Position numbers and translations under genes: made by a program. Source: Magnolia sinica (lineage: Eukaryota; Streptophyta; Magnoliopsida; Magnoliales; Magnoliaceae). From it: DNA of 64,000 nucleotides. Positions 21,905 to 32,505 of the stretch are shown one piece after another (position 1 is the first letter of the stretch; each line of letters starts with the position of its first letter). The stretch spans positions 32,047,001 through 32,111,000 of the forward strand of contig NC_080573.1 of assembly GCF_029962835.1 (NCBI RefSeq), given 5' to 3'. Below the pieces are notes generated by a model. It saw only the letters and a list, made by a program, of their open reading frames with translations, made no database searches and had not been told where the DNA came from.

Positions 21905-23640
21905 ATGGCCAAAAGAAAAGGGAAAGCTCCAGTTGTAGCCAATTCTATTCACCAGGCTGAGCCCGATGAGGCTCAGGCCTCGCAATCAATGCCTCAGTCC
22001 CAGCTGGCCTTGCAAGCGGTAGTGCATAGGTCGTAAAATCAAGGTAGTTGGCTCATCTCCCTTGATAACCAAGTGGGAGCCTTGGTCGGTAATGTAGAAT
22101 ATATCATAAAACTGCTAGGAAGGCAGCATGATCCCTAACCAATCAACGAGAAGAAGTGGGGGTAGTGACCGAGCAGTCCCGTCGATGCAGTCGCATCTTG
22201 AGCCGCACAAAGGGAAAGACCAACCTGGGGGAGCATTCTCACCCCAATGCAGACCTTAAAAGCCACCGAGCTTGCTGAGTCATATATGTGTCATACTTTG
22301 GACCAGAGGTGCCAAGCTTAGGGAAAGACCTTATAGATTACAGCGAAAAATGAAGTCCCTTGGGGGGCAGAAATTAAAGAGATCCGAGACTAGATCGGTG
22401 ATATACAACAGGCTTACCGGGCAATGGTCCCAGCTTCTGTTGATGCCCCTTCTTGGACAAATTGAACCACTGTTCATAGATGACATCATGCAAGCCTAGG
22501 TTTCGGATGTCTCAAATATCGCCTTAGACTCGGCTAAGCACCTAAAATCATTCATAACATGGATGGAACTTCACGGTGCTTCTAGACCCGTGATGTGTAG
22601 GGCATTCTCCCTGATGCTGACCGAGGTAGCTCAGAAGTGGTATAGACACCTAAAACCCAAATTTATTAGCTTGTTCGCCCAACTTGGTAAGGCTTTTGCC
22701 ACCCAATTTATTGGAGGTAAGGATATAAGGAAACCTTTATCCCACCTCCTCACAGTAACGAAGAAGGAGAATGAGTTACTAAAAGATTAATTTGTCCAGT
22801 TTAACACTGAGTTCATTCAGGTATATGGCTACTCCAACTAAGTGGCCCTTACGACAATGATGGTTGGGCTCAAACGAGGAAAGTTCCTCTTTTCACTTGG
22901 GAAAAATCCCCTGGCAACTCTCACTGACCTCATTAACCGAGCTCAGAAATATTCTAATGCCGAGGAGTTATTCAATGCATGCAAACACCTGTTGTGAGGG
23001 CAGCTTAGCCAAAGAAAAGAAGAATAAGGAAAACAAGAAGGGATCCAGCACGAGCTCCAAAAGAAGAAGAGACGACGATCAGCAGTGCTCCCCGAGCCAA
23101 TCGGGTCCCAGAAAGCCAGTTTCACTGGTACATTCCAATGAACACTATGCCAGAGTAGGTGCCCATGGAGGTTAGAGAAAAAAGGATCTTGAGATGACTA
23201 AACAAGGGCTAGCCTAGAAAGAAAAAGAGATAGGAAGAAATATTGTCACATCCATCGAGACCATGGCCACAACATAGTTAAATGCTTTGATGTCAAGGAA
23301 GAGATCGAAGCCCTTAATCAGAGGGAATACCTGCATGAATTTGTTGCTAGACGTAGAGAAGATCAACCAACTCCTCAACAGGAGCAGCATGAGGAGCACA
23401 ACAACAACAAATCGGTCGGGGAAATATGTACCATCTTCGGTAGACCCGCCGAGGGTGGTGACTCGAACTGAGCACACCAAGCCCATACCTAGAGTGTGAG
23501 AATCATTGACAAAGGCCATCAGGTTAAGAAGTGCGTGCTCAATCCGGTGGTCCCCAATTACAGAAGAGACAGTTGGGCTACCCAGATCCATGTACTTTTG
23601 TGGCACATCTTACTTTAGGATAGCACTCAATTTTCAGTTA
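21905..23640 (+). pseudogene. Decayed Tat-group Gypsy gag
   Basis: The region encodes a broken capsid/nucleocapsid precursor of a Tat-type LTR retrotransposon. It begins with MAKRKGKAPVVANSIHQAE at 21905. The clearest part (22563-22980, with frame changes and stops) reads MELHGASRPVMCRAFSLMLT, then AQKWYRHLKPKFISLFAQLG, FATQFIGGKDIRKPLSHLLT and, after a stop, LATLTDLINRAQKYSNAEEL, the typical Retrotrans_gag order. A later part (about 23240-23460) reads KYCHIHRDHGHNIVKCFDVK, then EEIEALNQREYLHEFV and GEICTIFGRPAEGGDSN, the conserved tail before the protease. At least ten stops or frameshifts break it. Protease, reverse transcriptase and integrase are absent: the element is cut at about 23640, where an oppositely oriented Athila-type gag begins. 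Confidence 0.8.
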
Positions 23641-26066
23641 GAATTTTTTTTTTTGGATACTTCGCCATCTTTTGCTCGTGTAAAGGTCTTTTGAATGTTG
23701 ACCTTCACCTATTTTAGAACCACCAAAATATCCTGAGTGTTAGATGGAGGTTTTGGTGCAATCAACCATTGGAGGAATAACACAACTAGCTTGAATGCTT
23801 TTTCTGGTTCTTTCTCTTGTGAAGCAATATTAGGTTCATCATCTCTCTCAGTTTCTTCCAAGTCCTTAGACTTTTCATCCCTTATCAACATAGTCTCATC
23901 AATTTTCTTTCCACTTCTATGAGTGGTGATAGATTTAGCTTACTCCATGTGAATCGAAGATCTAGGGTCACTTAATTCACATTGTTGTTTCGGGTTAGGA
24001 AGAAGTTGGGCCAGAAGAGTCCATTTCTCCCTAACAACTCGTTGTGACTCAATTCTTTGGATAGATGATGCAAATACTCCCAAAGTTGTCTTGATATCCT
24101 GGAATGGTTGTAACGTATTCTAATTGAATTGCTCTTGATTTTGTATGAATTTTTTATCCGTATTCTCTTGAGGCCTCCTTTGATTGAGAAGTTGGGTAAG
24201 GGCCTCTTAAGGTGTTGTCCGTTCCTCCAACTGAAGTTCAAATGGTTCCTCCAATTGGGATTGTATGTATTAGAGATGAGTCTGGTGAATGGTCGTTGAT
24301 AGTTATTCACGGTGTTTGATTGCTCATGCAACAACTCTTGAAATGCATGAATTGTGGGACAATCCTCTGTTAAGTGTACATTGCTAGCACAAATACCGCA
24401 AGCAACTTCCATGGCCTTGTCGGGTTTGACCATTTCTACCTTCTTAAGTTCCATGGCCTTGACTTTCCTTATGAGATTGTCCACCCTAGCACTCATGTCA
24501 TCATCTTCTCTTAAGACATACATCCCTCCCTTCTCTCTTGATTTAGTTAGCTTAGAAGTGATGGGCCTTGAGGAGGTGCCCCATGATTCCATGTTTTCAA
24601 CGAGTAAATCAAAGTAATCCCACACATCATTAGTCTCCTTGTTCATGAATTCCCCATTACACATCATCTCTACAAACTAATGCATGGGTGAAGTCAATCT
24701 GTCATAGAAAAAGCTTATTACCATCCATGTTTCATAACCATGATGTGGATAGAAATTCAAGAGATCCTTTAATCTCTCCTAGCATTGGAAGAAGGTCTCT
24801 TTCTCTTTCTGTGCGAAATTCACGATTGCCCTCCTTAAGGTGTTTGTCTTATGAGCCGAGAATAACTTTTTAAGGAACTCCCTCGTTAGCTCATTCCATG
24901 TACCAATGGATCGCAACCTTAAGGAGTGCAGCCACGACTTAGCTTTCTCTTTCAGAGATAAAGGAAACAATTTCAGTCTTAGAGTATCTTCAAAAACATT
25001 ATTAAAGTGTAGGGTAGCGACGATTGGGGTGTACATCGAGTTGAACCGAGTCAAGCTAGCCTCAGCCCAACTCGACTCGGCCACTAGCTAACCTCAGGTC
25101 GAACTCGGCTCGGCCACTAGCTGACCTCAACTCGAACTTGGCTCGACTCGGTCCTCGAGCCTGATTGGCCAGCTCAGCTTGGTTCAGTCAGTAGCTCGTT
25201 CCAATTCAAGCCAAGATCGAGCTGAGTTCCCCTGTATAGCATTTTCACAAACACCTGGACTGCAACTTCAAAATCCCACTGAATGGTAAATAGCAATAAT
25301 GTTTTTCAAGGTATTTTATAAAACACCTTCTAAGCAACATAAAAACCAAGAAAAAAGGGTATTTATCTCATGTACATACCTTCCTAGCCACAAGCCACGC
25401 CACCAACCACACTTCGTTAAGTCATTTCACCAAACACTTGGTGAGCAACATCAATATCAAAGTAACTGAGTCACCGAACTGGTTCGATTCGAGTTCGATT
25501 CGAGTTGGATTCGATCCGTGTCGAGTCGAGCTGGGGCTAGCACTAACTCGGTTCGAACTCATTTTCAAGCTTAAAAAATCAGCTCAACTGGCTCGAACTC
25601 AGCTTCGAACCAAGTTGAATCGCGCTTTTTCGAGTTGAGTCGAGCGAGCTAACCGAGCTAGCTCGGTTCGTGTACACCCCTAGCGACAATCTCGCCAAAT
25701 TCTTTTAAGTGCGAGTAAGGGCTTTCAGAGTCTAGCCCATGAAGTTTAGGAAGGAGTTGTATCACTCTTAGCTTGAAATTCACGTTTCCTACATTGAGTG
25801 AAAAAATCATGTAAGAAGGTATACTCATCCTCGCAGGTTATAGGTAATCGCTAAGGTTTTAGGCGAGGGAGCCTGGTGTACCTCATTCTCATCTTGAAGT
25901 TCCTTAGCTGGGTGGCAAGGTTGATTTGCAACATTATTTCTACTAATTCAGAGGATCTTAAGTAATGTCTAATCCAATGATGGATAGGTAACCCTTCGAC
26001 TAATCCTCCTTCGGTGAAAAGACGTAGAGTGTTGTCACGTACCCACTTGGGCATGAAACACTCTAA
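23641..26066 (-). pseudogene. Decayed Athila-type Gypsy gag (minus strand), interrupted by a hAT MITE
   Basis: Reading leftward from about 26060, a minus-strand frame gives a gag precursor. Segments visible: GLDSESPYSHLKEFGEI (about 25690-25740), LHFNNVFEDTLRLKLF then LSLKEKAKSWLHSLRLRSIG and FLKKLFSAHKTNTLRRAIVN (24779-25016), MMCNGEFMNKETNDVWDYFD with a zinc-knuckle-like C-x2-C block CGICASNVHLTEDCPTIHAF (23972-24667), and NTQDILVVLK near 23715. This order is that of Athila-group gag proteins. A 658-bp hAT MITE lies inside the frame at 25025-25682, between codons of the EIVATLH stretch. Other stops and frameshifts are present. Pol and the 3' LTR are missing: the element ends against the plus-strand Tat gag near 23640. 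Confidence 0.8.
25025..25682. mobile_element. hAT-type MITE inside Athila gag, 8-bp TSD
   Basis: The element is 658 bp. Ends are TGGGGTGTACATCGAGTTGA and, reversed, TAGGGGTGTACACGAACCGA. Flanks GCGACGAT (25017-25024) and GCGACAAT (25683-25690) form an 8-bp TSD with one difference. Removing the insert and one TSD restores the gag reading frame on the minus strand, which is independent support for the boundaries. Same CTCGAG-rich family as 19056-19737 and 20601-21175. Confidence 0.88.
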
Positions 26067-26632
26067 GGGCCTGTTTGGATTCACGTATAGTATTGTATTG
26101 TATTGTATTTGGGTACTGTTCATGTATACATTGGATGGTTTTCAGAATACATCCAAATCAATCAGATACTAATTAATATTTGGATAGGAGGTATTGTCTG
26201 GCATAATATACAATATGTTATACAGATCAATGTTTGGATAGGACATATTATGTCTACGTATTGTACAATCTTAATTGGGTCAGGTGGCCTGTTTGACGTA
26301 TAAAACTTTCTGATTTCTAACCCAGATGATTTTCACGTTGAAATGTACCAAATGAACGGTTCCGATCTTACATTGCATAGGTACCAGATATCTTATAATC
26401 GTACAAATTTCAAACTTTCATCCGCTGCCGAATACAGCACAATGAATACGAAGTATTGACAACAACAGAACCCACTGACAATACTCTACCGTTGGTTCAA
26501 AAATTTGGCTGGAGTTTGTATTCGCACGCATGGGATTCAACTCCTATTCACTCCAATCCAAACACGGTAAACGTCAAATCACAACTTCTAATACGATACA
26601 ATACATCCCAAAATACGTATCCAAACAGGCCC
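26067..26632. mobile_element. Tourist-type (PIF/Harbinger) MITE, TAA target duplication
   Basis: The element is 566 bp. The left end GGGCCTGTTTGGATTCACGT and the right end reversed, GGGCCTGTTTGGATACGTAT, are near-perfect terminal inverted repeats, continuing into 'attgtattg' on both sides. It is flanked by TAA at 26064-26066 and 26633-26635. GGGCCTGTTTGGA ends with a 3-bp TWA duplication are the hallmark of Tourist MITEs. Non-coding. It sits at the 5' edge of the Athila gag/leader. Confidence 0.9.
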
Positions 26633-26756
26633 TAAATCCCTCTAGTTCTAAACAAACTACTCCTAAAAATAGAAATTCAAAATCTAGAAAATCTGAAAAA
26701 TGAAGAAGTTAGAAGGATATTACCAAAGAAGAATCTTTAAGTTAGATGCTATAAAA

Positions 26757-27437
26757 TAGGGCTGAAAGTTGGGTGGGTTGGGTCGGGTTGGTGCTCAACC
26801 CTAACCCAACCCAAGGTTCCTATACCTCAACCTTAACCCAACCCAACCCAATCTTGGGTTGGGAATTCTAAACCCAAGCCCAACCCAAGCGGGTTCGGTC
26901 GAGTTGATCGGGTTGGTCGGGTATATACATGCTAATATTTTCGTTATTACATTAGTTTATTATATTTCAATATAGGATTTATTTTTTGTATCTATAATTA
27001 TATTAATTATATATGTGATAATTCATTATAAAGAACTTCATTTTTTCCTTTAAAAACCAAGCTAAAATATAAGACAACTACTCCTTTAAAAGTCATGTAG
27101 CATAGCATGAAGTCTATTTGGGAGAGAGAAATCTGGCATATCTTGTTAGCTTGAGTCCTTACAAATGACGTGGACAAATGAGACTCGACATCACTAGTGT
27201 GCCTTCGACACAAACAATCCACACTCAATTATAATTTATAAGTAACTTATATATTGATCAGGTTCGGGTTGGGTCGGGCAACCCGAGACCTCAACTCGAG
27301 CCCAACCCAAGTTTTATCGGGTTGGTATTTGTATAGCCCAAGCTTAAGATCGGACCCGAAATATCCTGCCTGAGTCCAACCCACTGTCGGGTCGGTCATG
27401 GGTTGGTCAGGTTAAACCCACCCAACTTTCAGCCCTA
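26757..27437. mobile_element. hAT-type MITE, perfect 8-bp TSD
   Basis: The element is 681 bp. Ends TAGGGCTGAAAGTTGGGTGG and, reversed, TAGGGCTGAAAGTTGGGTGG are identical over at least 20 bp. It is flanked by CTATAAAA on both sides (26749-26756 and 27438-27445). The subterminal zones are 'gggttgggtcgggttgg' type and the centre is AT-rich. It is the best preserved member of the family also seen at 3999-4612; perfect ends and TSD indicate a comparatively young insertion. Confidence 0.93.
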
Positions 27438-27582
27438 CTATAAAATAGCAAAAATTAGATTAGTATTAAAAAGTAGAGCAACTATAATATAGGAAATTCA
27501 AAACTAATCTAAAAAGAAACGAAAAATCAGTCATAATCCTAAACTAATTCTAAAACTAAAATAATTTAGAAAATAAAATGCA

Positions 27583-27604
27583 GTCCCCGGTAATGGTGCC
27601 AAAA
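27583..27604 (-). other. Primer-binding site of the Athila-type element
   Basis: On the minus strand the sequence TTTTTGGCACCATTACCGGG resembles the TTTGGCGCCGTTGCCGGGGA block found directly inside the 5' LTR of Athila elements. It lies just left of the LTR boundary at 27608, which fixes the element's orientation as minus. Confidence 0.75.
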
Positions 27605-27607
27605 ACT

Positions 27608-28650
27608 TGTTCACTTGTACCCCAAGTGTAAGGTTGCGAAGTAGTAATAATCTCGGTGATTGAATATATTTGTGATTTTTTGATCTACATAAGAATTAGA
27701 ACTAGTTGTAAACTAAATCTAAAATTTAAGAAGAATGTTGTAGTGAGATAAAACTATTAATGTAATGGAAAACTAGAGTGCCAAGGATCCACTTGTAGTT
27801 ATCTTAATGCCATCTTAATTGATTTAACATGGATTACTCAATTGGAATCGAAGTTCTAATCTATCTAATCGAATGATAGAGCGGTTAAAACATCAGAAAT
27901 TATTCAAAACATATTCCAAAACATTTATAGTAACAATCACAAATTAGAGAAGAGAGCATTCAGGAAGTTCCTAAGTATTCATCGTGCTCAGAATCAACGA
28001 TAGATCAAAGTAAATTCAAAAATACCTCTTTATTAAACCATAAACTATAAAATATCCAACATGAATATCATAAAGCATAAATCAAAGTAAGAAAATACAT
28101 TAAAATAAATTATAAGTTTTACTTAGTAGCTCTAGTTAAGAGATTAGTTAACCATAGACATGATTAAACTAAAAATCTTAAAATAAAACATGAAAAACTA
28201 ACTAGAATGGTTGGATTGAAGAAGATGGAAGACTCCTTGAAGTTCTCTAACACCTTGCTCCACTTCTCCTATCCTAATTCATGCTTACAAGAGCTCAAAG
28301 GATCCCTTTATATATTTTTTGATCAGACTGACTTTGAAACTGCCTCAAATTTACACAGTTCATGCTTAGCAGTTCCAGATTTCTACACTTTGCAATCTTG
28401 AATTTCTTCCTTCTTCACTTGGTTTTCTTAGATTTCGGACTCTTGAAATATTCAATCCTGACCTTCAAAGATCCAATCCTCACTTTGGTAATTTTAAGCA
28501 TCAATTTCATGCTTTTAGCATCCTTTTCATTTTAAGCTCTCAAAATCATATCGCAAGCTAAAACATGTATAAATAGATCAATTAACCATTATCATGTTCA
28601 TAAACCCAAAGTATAACTAGGAAAAAATATACTATATTTCACACTGAACA
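27608..28650 (-). mobile_element. 5' LTR of the Athila-type element
   Basis: The LTR is 1043 bp. Its termini are TGTTCA at 27608 and TGAACA at 28650, a perfect 6-bp inverted repeat of the canonical TG...CA form. The internal side carries the primer-binding site. The sequence reads, on the minus strand, TGTTCAGTGTGAAATATAGT then 'atactttgggtttatgaacatg', and contains a 'ccttgaagttctctaacaccttgctcc' block of the kind seen in many such LTRs. The matching 3' LTR is not in the window, and the element's left part is truncated. Confidence 0.8.
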
Positions 28651-29205
28651 AGTCGCTCTCTAGATAAATCTTGTCCAATTTCTCCTTCTCTATCACCACA
28701 AGAAGATAGGCCAGACCCGTCTAATCATCTGATTCCAAGAAGAGCTTCTCCTTAAAGAGGGTTTTTTGGGTTTTACCCCATCTCTCATACTTGGGTGTCT
28801 GTGGGCCCATGCTAGTCCACACATCCATGAAATCCAACGACCGTTGGCAACTGCGAATAAGGAAAACCCTAGCGTTGAGGTAACCCAGCTCCTCTTCTCG
28901 TACCTGCCGCACTCGACCCGACTAGGCCTTGTGATTGGGTCAAACACGGTCTGCGTTATTCCAGGCCAAATCCAAACTTGGATCAAGTCAGGCATCCTGG
29001 ACTCGATACCGAGTTCCGGTCGAGCTCAAGTAAGATCTATTTCAAAATTGGGTCAAGTCGAGTCATCCCTAACTCGGTCCGACTCAACTCATTCCCAGCT
29101 CTACTCTGGTTTGATCAGCTATTGATATATTTACCAATTTGGATATTAGAGGGGGCAGTTCAGTCTTTTTAGAAAGTTCTTGAAGACGAATCGCACGCAA
29201 AAAAC
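28651..29205. other. Non-coding stretch with a CTCGAG-rich MITE fragment
   Basis: From about 28908 to 29102 the sequence is rich in 'gactcgat/gtcgagtc' wording and ends 'aactcattcccagctcta', the reverse of a TAGAGCTGGG terminus, so it is probably a hAT-like fragment. The mate terminus was not found. The remainder (e.g. 'aaaccctagcgttgag') may be host sequence. Confidence 0.35.
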
Positions 29206-29309
29206 GTGGAGAGTAGAAGATGCGGGCGGCTCAACTTTGCCTCAAGTTCCACACTCCTCTCTCTCTTAAATAAACTACACCATGCTTCCAGTCTTACCAC
29301 ATGCATTCA

Positions 29310-29315
29310 TCTCTC

Positions 29316-29354
<39 letters not shown>
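29310..29354 (+). repeat. (CT)n microsatellite
   Basis: About 22 CT units with one A interruption. CT-rich tracts are common in plant 5' leaders; this one is followed by 'gatttcgccggaaaatgcaacc', which could be a transcript leader for the gene at 31835-32311, but no spliced evidence exists here. Confidence 0.85.
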
Positions 29355-29358
<4 letters not shown>

Positions 29359-29424
29359 TCACTTAAATTAAACTCGAAAGTCAGACATCCCATTCTTAGA
29401 TTTCGCCGGAAAATGCAACCATGA

Positions 29425-30191
29425 TCGTCTCGATGGCACCATCATAGGAATTCAATGGGCAAAGTGCAGTTCTTGGTCCTCGTCATCGTCATTAGATTTC
29501 ATAATTTTCAACGGTGAGATGGACCAGACGTGGTGATCAGACGGTGGAGAAGGAAAATGGAACTGATGAAGATGTTATCTCAGAAGAAGATGGAAAATGA
29601 TCACTCCTAGAAGAGCTTTCCATGGAAATCTAAAGCTTTGTTTTCTGAAAATCTGCCCATTTTTCATTTTCGCTGCGAAAAGTAAGACGTCCATTTCATA
29701 GAAATTGTTTCTTTGATGCAATTGCTTTCTTTACGTGGATTCCTTCTCCACGCATCCAAAAGCTCCCTAAAATTTCCATTTCAAAATGGGATTTTTATTG
29801 CAACATTCGTCAAAATTACGATTTTACCAAGTAATGCTTCCATTTGGGAGGGAAATTTTCTACTAGTAACATCAAGGCCGTTCAAATCTTTCATTTGGCA
29901 TGCATGAAGGGCCATGGAAAAAATCACGTTGTTTTGCAACTCAGGTGGGCCTTGGTAAAAGTAAGGGTGGGTGTCCTCTCTCACTCTATTCCCTTTGATC
30001 TGGCCAGCCTAATTTGTAGATTGGGATGATTTTTGGGCCTCAGAGGTTTCATGAGGTGAATCATCTAATGAATGGATTGGATGTGGTGCATATATTGGGA
30101 TGATTTCTCACGGAAGTTATTTACAAACGGGTACACAGAAGTCACTACCCTATTTTAAAAGTTCCCTGGGTGTGCTTCTTGAGGGAGGAAT

Positions 30192-30193
<2 letters not shown>
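29425..30193. other. Non-coding stretch, possible leader and intron of the downstream gene
   Basis: No protein domain recognised. Short ATG-initiated frames (e.g. 29781-29984 minus) have no family resemblance. A plausible splice donor 'caacg|gtgaga' lies near 29511. If the gene at 31835 is real, this could be first exon and intron, which is inference. Confidence 0.25.

Positions 30194-30254
<61 letters not shown>
30194..30254. repeat. (TA)n(CA)n microsatellite
   Basis: About 26 TA units followed by a few CA units. The open frame across it (30100-30372) is an artefact of alternating YI codons. Confidence 0.95.
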
Positions 30255-30359
30255 TATCCTTTGCTTTTATTTTTCTTTTATTATTATTTTTGTTTTCCAA
30301 AAAGTGGAGTCGAGCATCGTGGGACCCTTTCCACAGGTTATGAACAAAAAAATCAGGTG

Positions 30360-30862
30360 GGCCTCACCATAAAAAACCTATGGGTGTTCTGTGGGCCTAC
30401 CATGATGTATTTGTTTCATCCACTCCGTTCATCTATTTTTTTCATATCATTTTATGTTATGATCCAAAAAAAGAGGTAGATTTAAATCTTAAGTGGAGCA
30501 CATCACAGAAAACAGTGTTGATTGAACACCTATCATTAAAAACTTCCTGATTCACGGAAGCTTTGGATCAAGCTAATATTTATTTATTTTTTCCTTCATC
30601 CAGGTCCGTATAACTTAACCAATAATTTTGATGTCAAAGAAACAATACAGGGGGCCCTAGGCAGTTTTTAATGGTGGACATTCATTCCCTACTGTTTTCC
30701 TGTGGTGTGGTCCACCTGAGATTTACATCCCTCATTTTTGAGATCTAAACCTAAAATGATCTGAAAAAAATGGATGGACAGCATGGATAAAACACATACA
30801 TCATGGTGGGGCCCACAGTGCACCGACCACTATCCACCCGGCGCCTGGCAGCGTCACTGGCC
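30360..30862. mobile_element. MULE-like MITE, left end eroded
   Basis: It has the standard block order: 'ctgtgggcctaccatgatgtatttgtttcatccactccgttcatc', 'cttcctgattcacggaagctttgg', 'ttcatccaggtccgtataacttaaccaa' and, at the right, 'atggatggacagcatgg' with 'cacatacatcatggtggggcccac'. The right end reversed starts GGATGCGATTTGGCCAGTGA. The left counterpart was not recognised. Non-coding. Confidence 0.6.
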
Positions 30863-31030
30863 AAATCGCATCCGTACTCATCCCATGAATGACAGAGTCA
30901 CGTGTCGTCCACCTGATAATTGGATCGCCTGATTTAAGTTTGCACGAGCACCACGATGGGTTGCACCTGCTGGACTTTGATGTCTTATACACATCGTGAG
31001 GGCCCCACACTGCTTGACCACACCACTTGG

Positions 31031-31067
31031 AAAAAGAAAAAAAGAAAAAGAAAAAGAAAAAGAAAAG
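31031..31067 (+). repeat. (AAAAAG)n microsatellite
   Basis: Six-base A-rich units, about six copies. Confidence 0.85.
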
Positions 31068-31824
31068 GACATTTCAATCACGTCACTCCTAAGATAATGT
31101 TTGGATTTATAAAAGTCAAGGCTGCTTTAGTGAAATCAGAATCATTGAGGAATTTTACAGCAAAAACCCAATATTCTGATTTCATCGGAAACTACCCAGC
31201 TAATTCGAAGTTGATACACTGGTAAGATTTCATGTAGACACCACGTGGGTCCCACAAAAGTAATGGCCATTTAGCCATTTTCAACCTCCAAAAAATCTAT
31301 TTTCCTATATTTAAATTGGCTGAAGCACTCCATGCTAAAATCAGAATGTTTGTTGAATAAGGTCCCCACTCATTTTCTATGCATGTTATATGATATGATG
31401 ATCGGTGGAGAGACTGTTTTTCTTTGTAAGTTCAATGCAGAAAGAGTACGAGTGGGACCCACCTTTTAAAATACAAGCCGTTAATTCAGTTGGCCATATT
31501 TGAGGAATTAGGTCATGTCCTAACATTCCCTCTAACCAGATTATTCTATATAGCCAGCCGATCGAAATGGCCAAATGACAAACAATGGTCCACAATCATT
31601 GGGTGCCAAATTGGGCAGTTGGGATTCTCTGATAAGGGTGAATTTTGGGAGTATCAGCACCATCCATCCGCAACAGACCTACTACATCTAATGGCTTGGC
31701 TCACACATGTACAATTAGCTGGGCAAAACAAAGCTCGATCCACCCATCTACATTTCCTTGTCTAATTACTTAAAAGATCCTCTCGATTCATCTTTCTCAT
31801 TTGTTTATTTTCATTATATTTCAG
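31068..31824. other. Non-coding stretch upstream of the candidate gene, possible intron
   Basis: It contains MITE-like phrases ('gtgggtcccacaaaag', 'gagtgggacccacctt'), then pyrimidine-rich sequence ending in 'tattttcattatatttcag', a good plant 3' splice site at 31824. Confidence 0.3.
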
Positions 31825-31834
31825 GTTTCCAAGC

Positions 31835-32311
31835 ATGTCACTGTTGGAGAAGAACCAAGAGACGGATCAAAAACATGGTAGGGACGCCGAATTGAGCATG
31901 AACTCGCCAGAGATACAGGCCTTTTTCAACTTGGTCGATCGAGAAGCCCACAGGTTCGCATTGCTGAATGGAAAGAATCAACTTCCGGAGATGCCCGTAA
32001 TGGAAAACCGCATCGTTTGGCAACCTTCATTCATAATGGAAGATTTCAACATCCCTTGGAATGGAAATTCGAACGCATGTCGCACAGGAAAGTCAACAGA
32101 TCCCATCCAACCATTAACAAATGATGGAGATGGAGGTTTGGGAGAAGGAAAGGAGGAGAGATTGAAGATGGGGTCAAAGAGGGAAAGAGATGCATTTGCG
32201 TTAGCTTCAAATGGGTCTCAAGAGAGAATGAAGAAAAAGACTCCTAGCAATGGTATTATATGTGATTTAAACAAGCCAGATGAGTCCTTGGATTTGTGGT
32301 CTTTGGTATAA
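31835..32311 (+). CDS. Candidate host gene: small hydrophilic protein with C-terminal DLNKP (EAR-like) motif
   Basis: A 158-codon frame from ATG 31835 to a TAA stop. I do not recognise the family. The protein is hydrophilic and charged, with a basic patch SKRERD at residues 114-119 and RMKKK at 131-135, possible nuclear localisation signals. It ends CDLNKPDESLDLWSLV: D144-L-N-K-P resembles DLN-type EAR repression motifs, and LDLWSL is a partial LxLxL-type motif. No signal peptide or membrane segment is visible. A strong 3' splice site (ttatatttcag) lies 10 bp before the ATG, so this may be the last exon of a spliced gene with an untranslated or short coding exon upstream near 29.3-29.5 kb. 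Unlike most frames in the window it does not overlap a repeat. A function in transcriptional repression is only suggested by the motif. It could also be a chance frame or a gene fragment. Confidence 0.5.
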   Translation: MSLLEKNQETDQKHGRDAELSMNSPEIQAFFNLVDREAHRFALLNGKNQLPEMPVMENRIVWQPSFIMEDFNIPWNGNSNACRTGKSTDPIQPLTNDGDGGLGEGKEERLKMGSKRERDAFALASNGSQERMKKKTPSNGIICDLNKPDESLDLWSLV

Positions 32312-32421
32312 GCAATGACATTTGAATAGTGTAGTGGTACATGACACTTGAATTTGAAAAAAAAATGGTCCTTACGTACATGACATGAAGATGTTGTAAG
32401 AAAGGATATTTGTCTAGATTG

Positions 32422-32423
<2 letters not shown>

Positions 32424-32502
<79 letters not shown>
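32424..32502. repeat. (TA)n microsatellite
   Basis: About 39 TA units, 113 bp downstream of the candidate gene's stop, probably in or near its 3' end. Confidence 0.95.

Positions 32503-32505
<3 letters not shown>

Larger units (their letters stand above)
26636..27607 (-). other. Untranslated leader of the Athila-type element
   Basis: AT-rich sequence between the gag start and the primer-binding site, broken by a hAT MITE at 26757-27437. It is non-coding, as expected for the long leader of Athila elements. Confidence 0.55.

Noticed and set aside
29206..29424. 72-codon frame as first exon of the candidate gene
   Set aside because: It is largely the (CT)n tract. A non-ATG frame through 29390-29535 also lacks any domain. 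Kept only as a possible untranslated leader.
30100..30372. Open frame across the (TA)n tract
   Set aside because: It encodes a run of Y-I dipeptides generated by the microsatellite.
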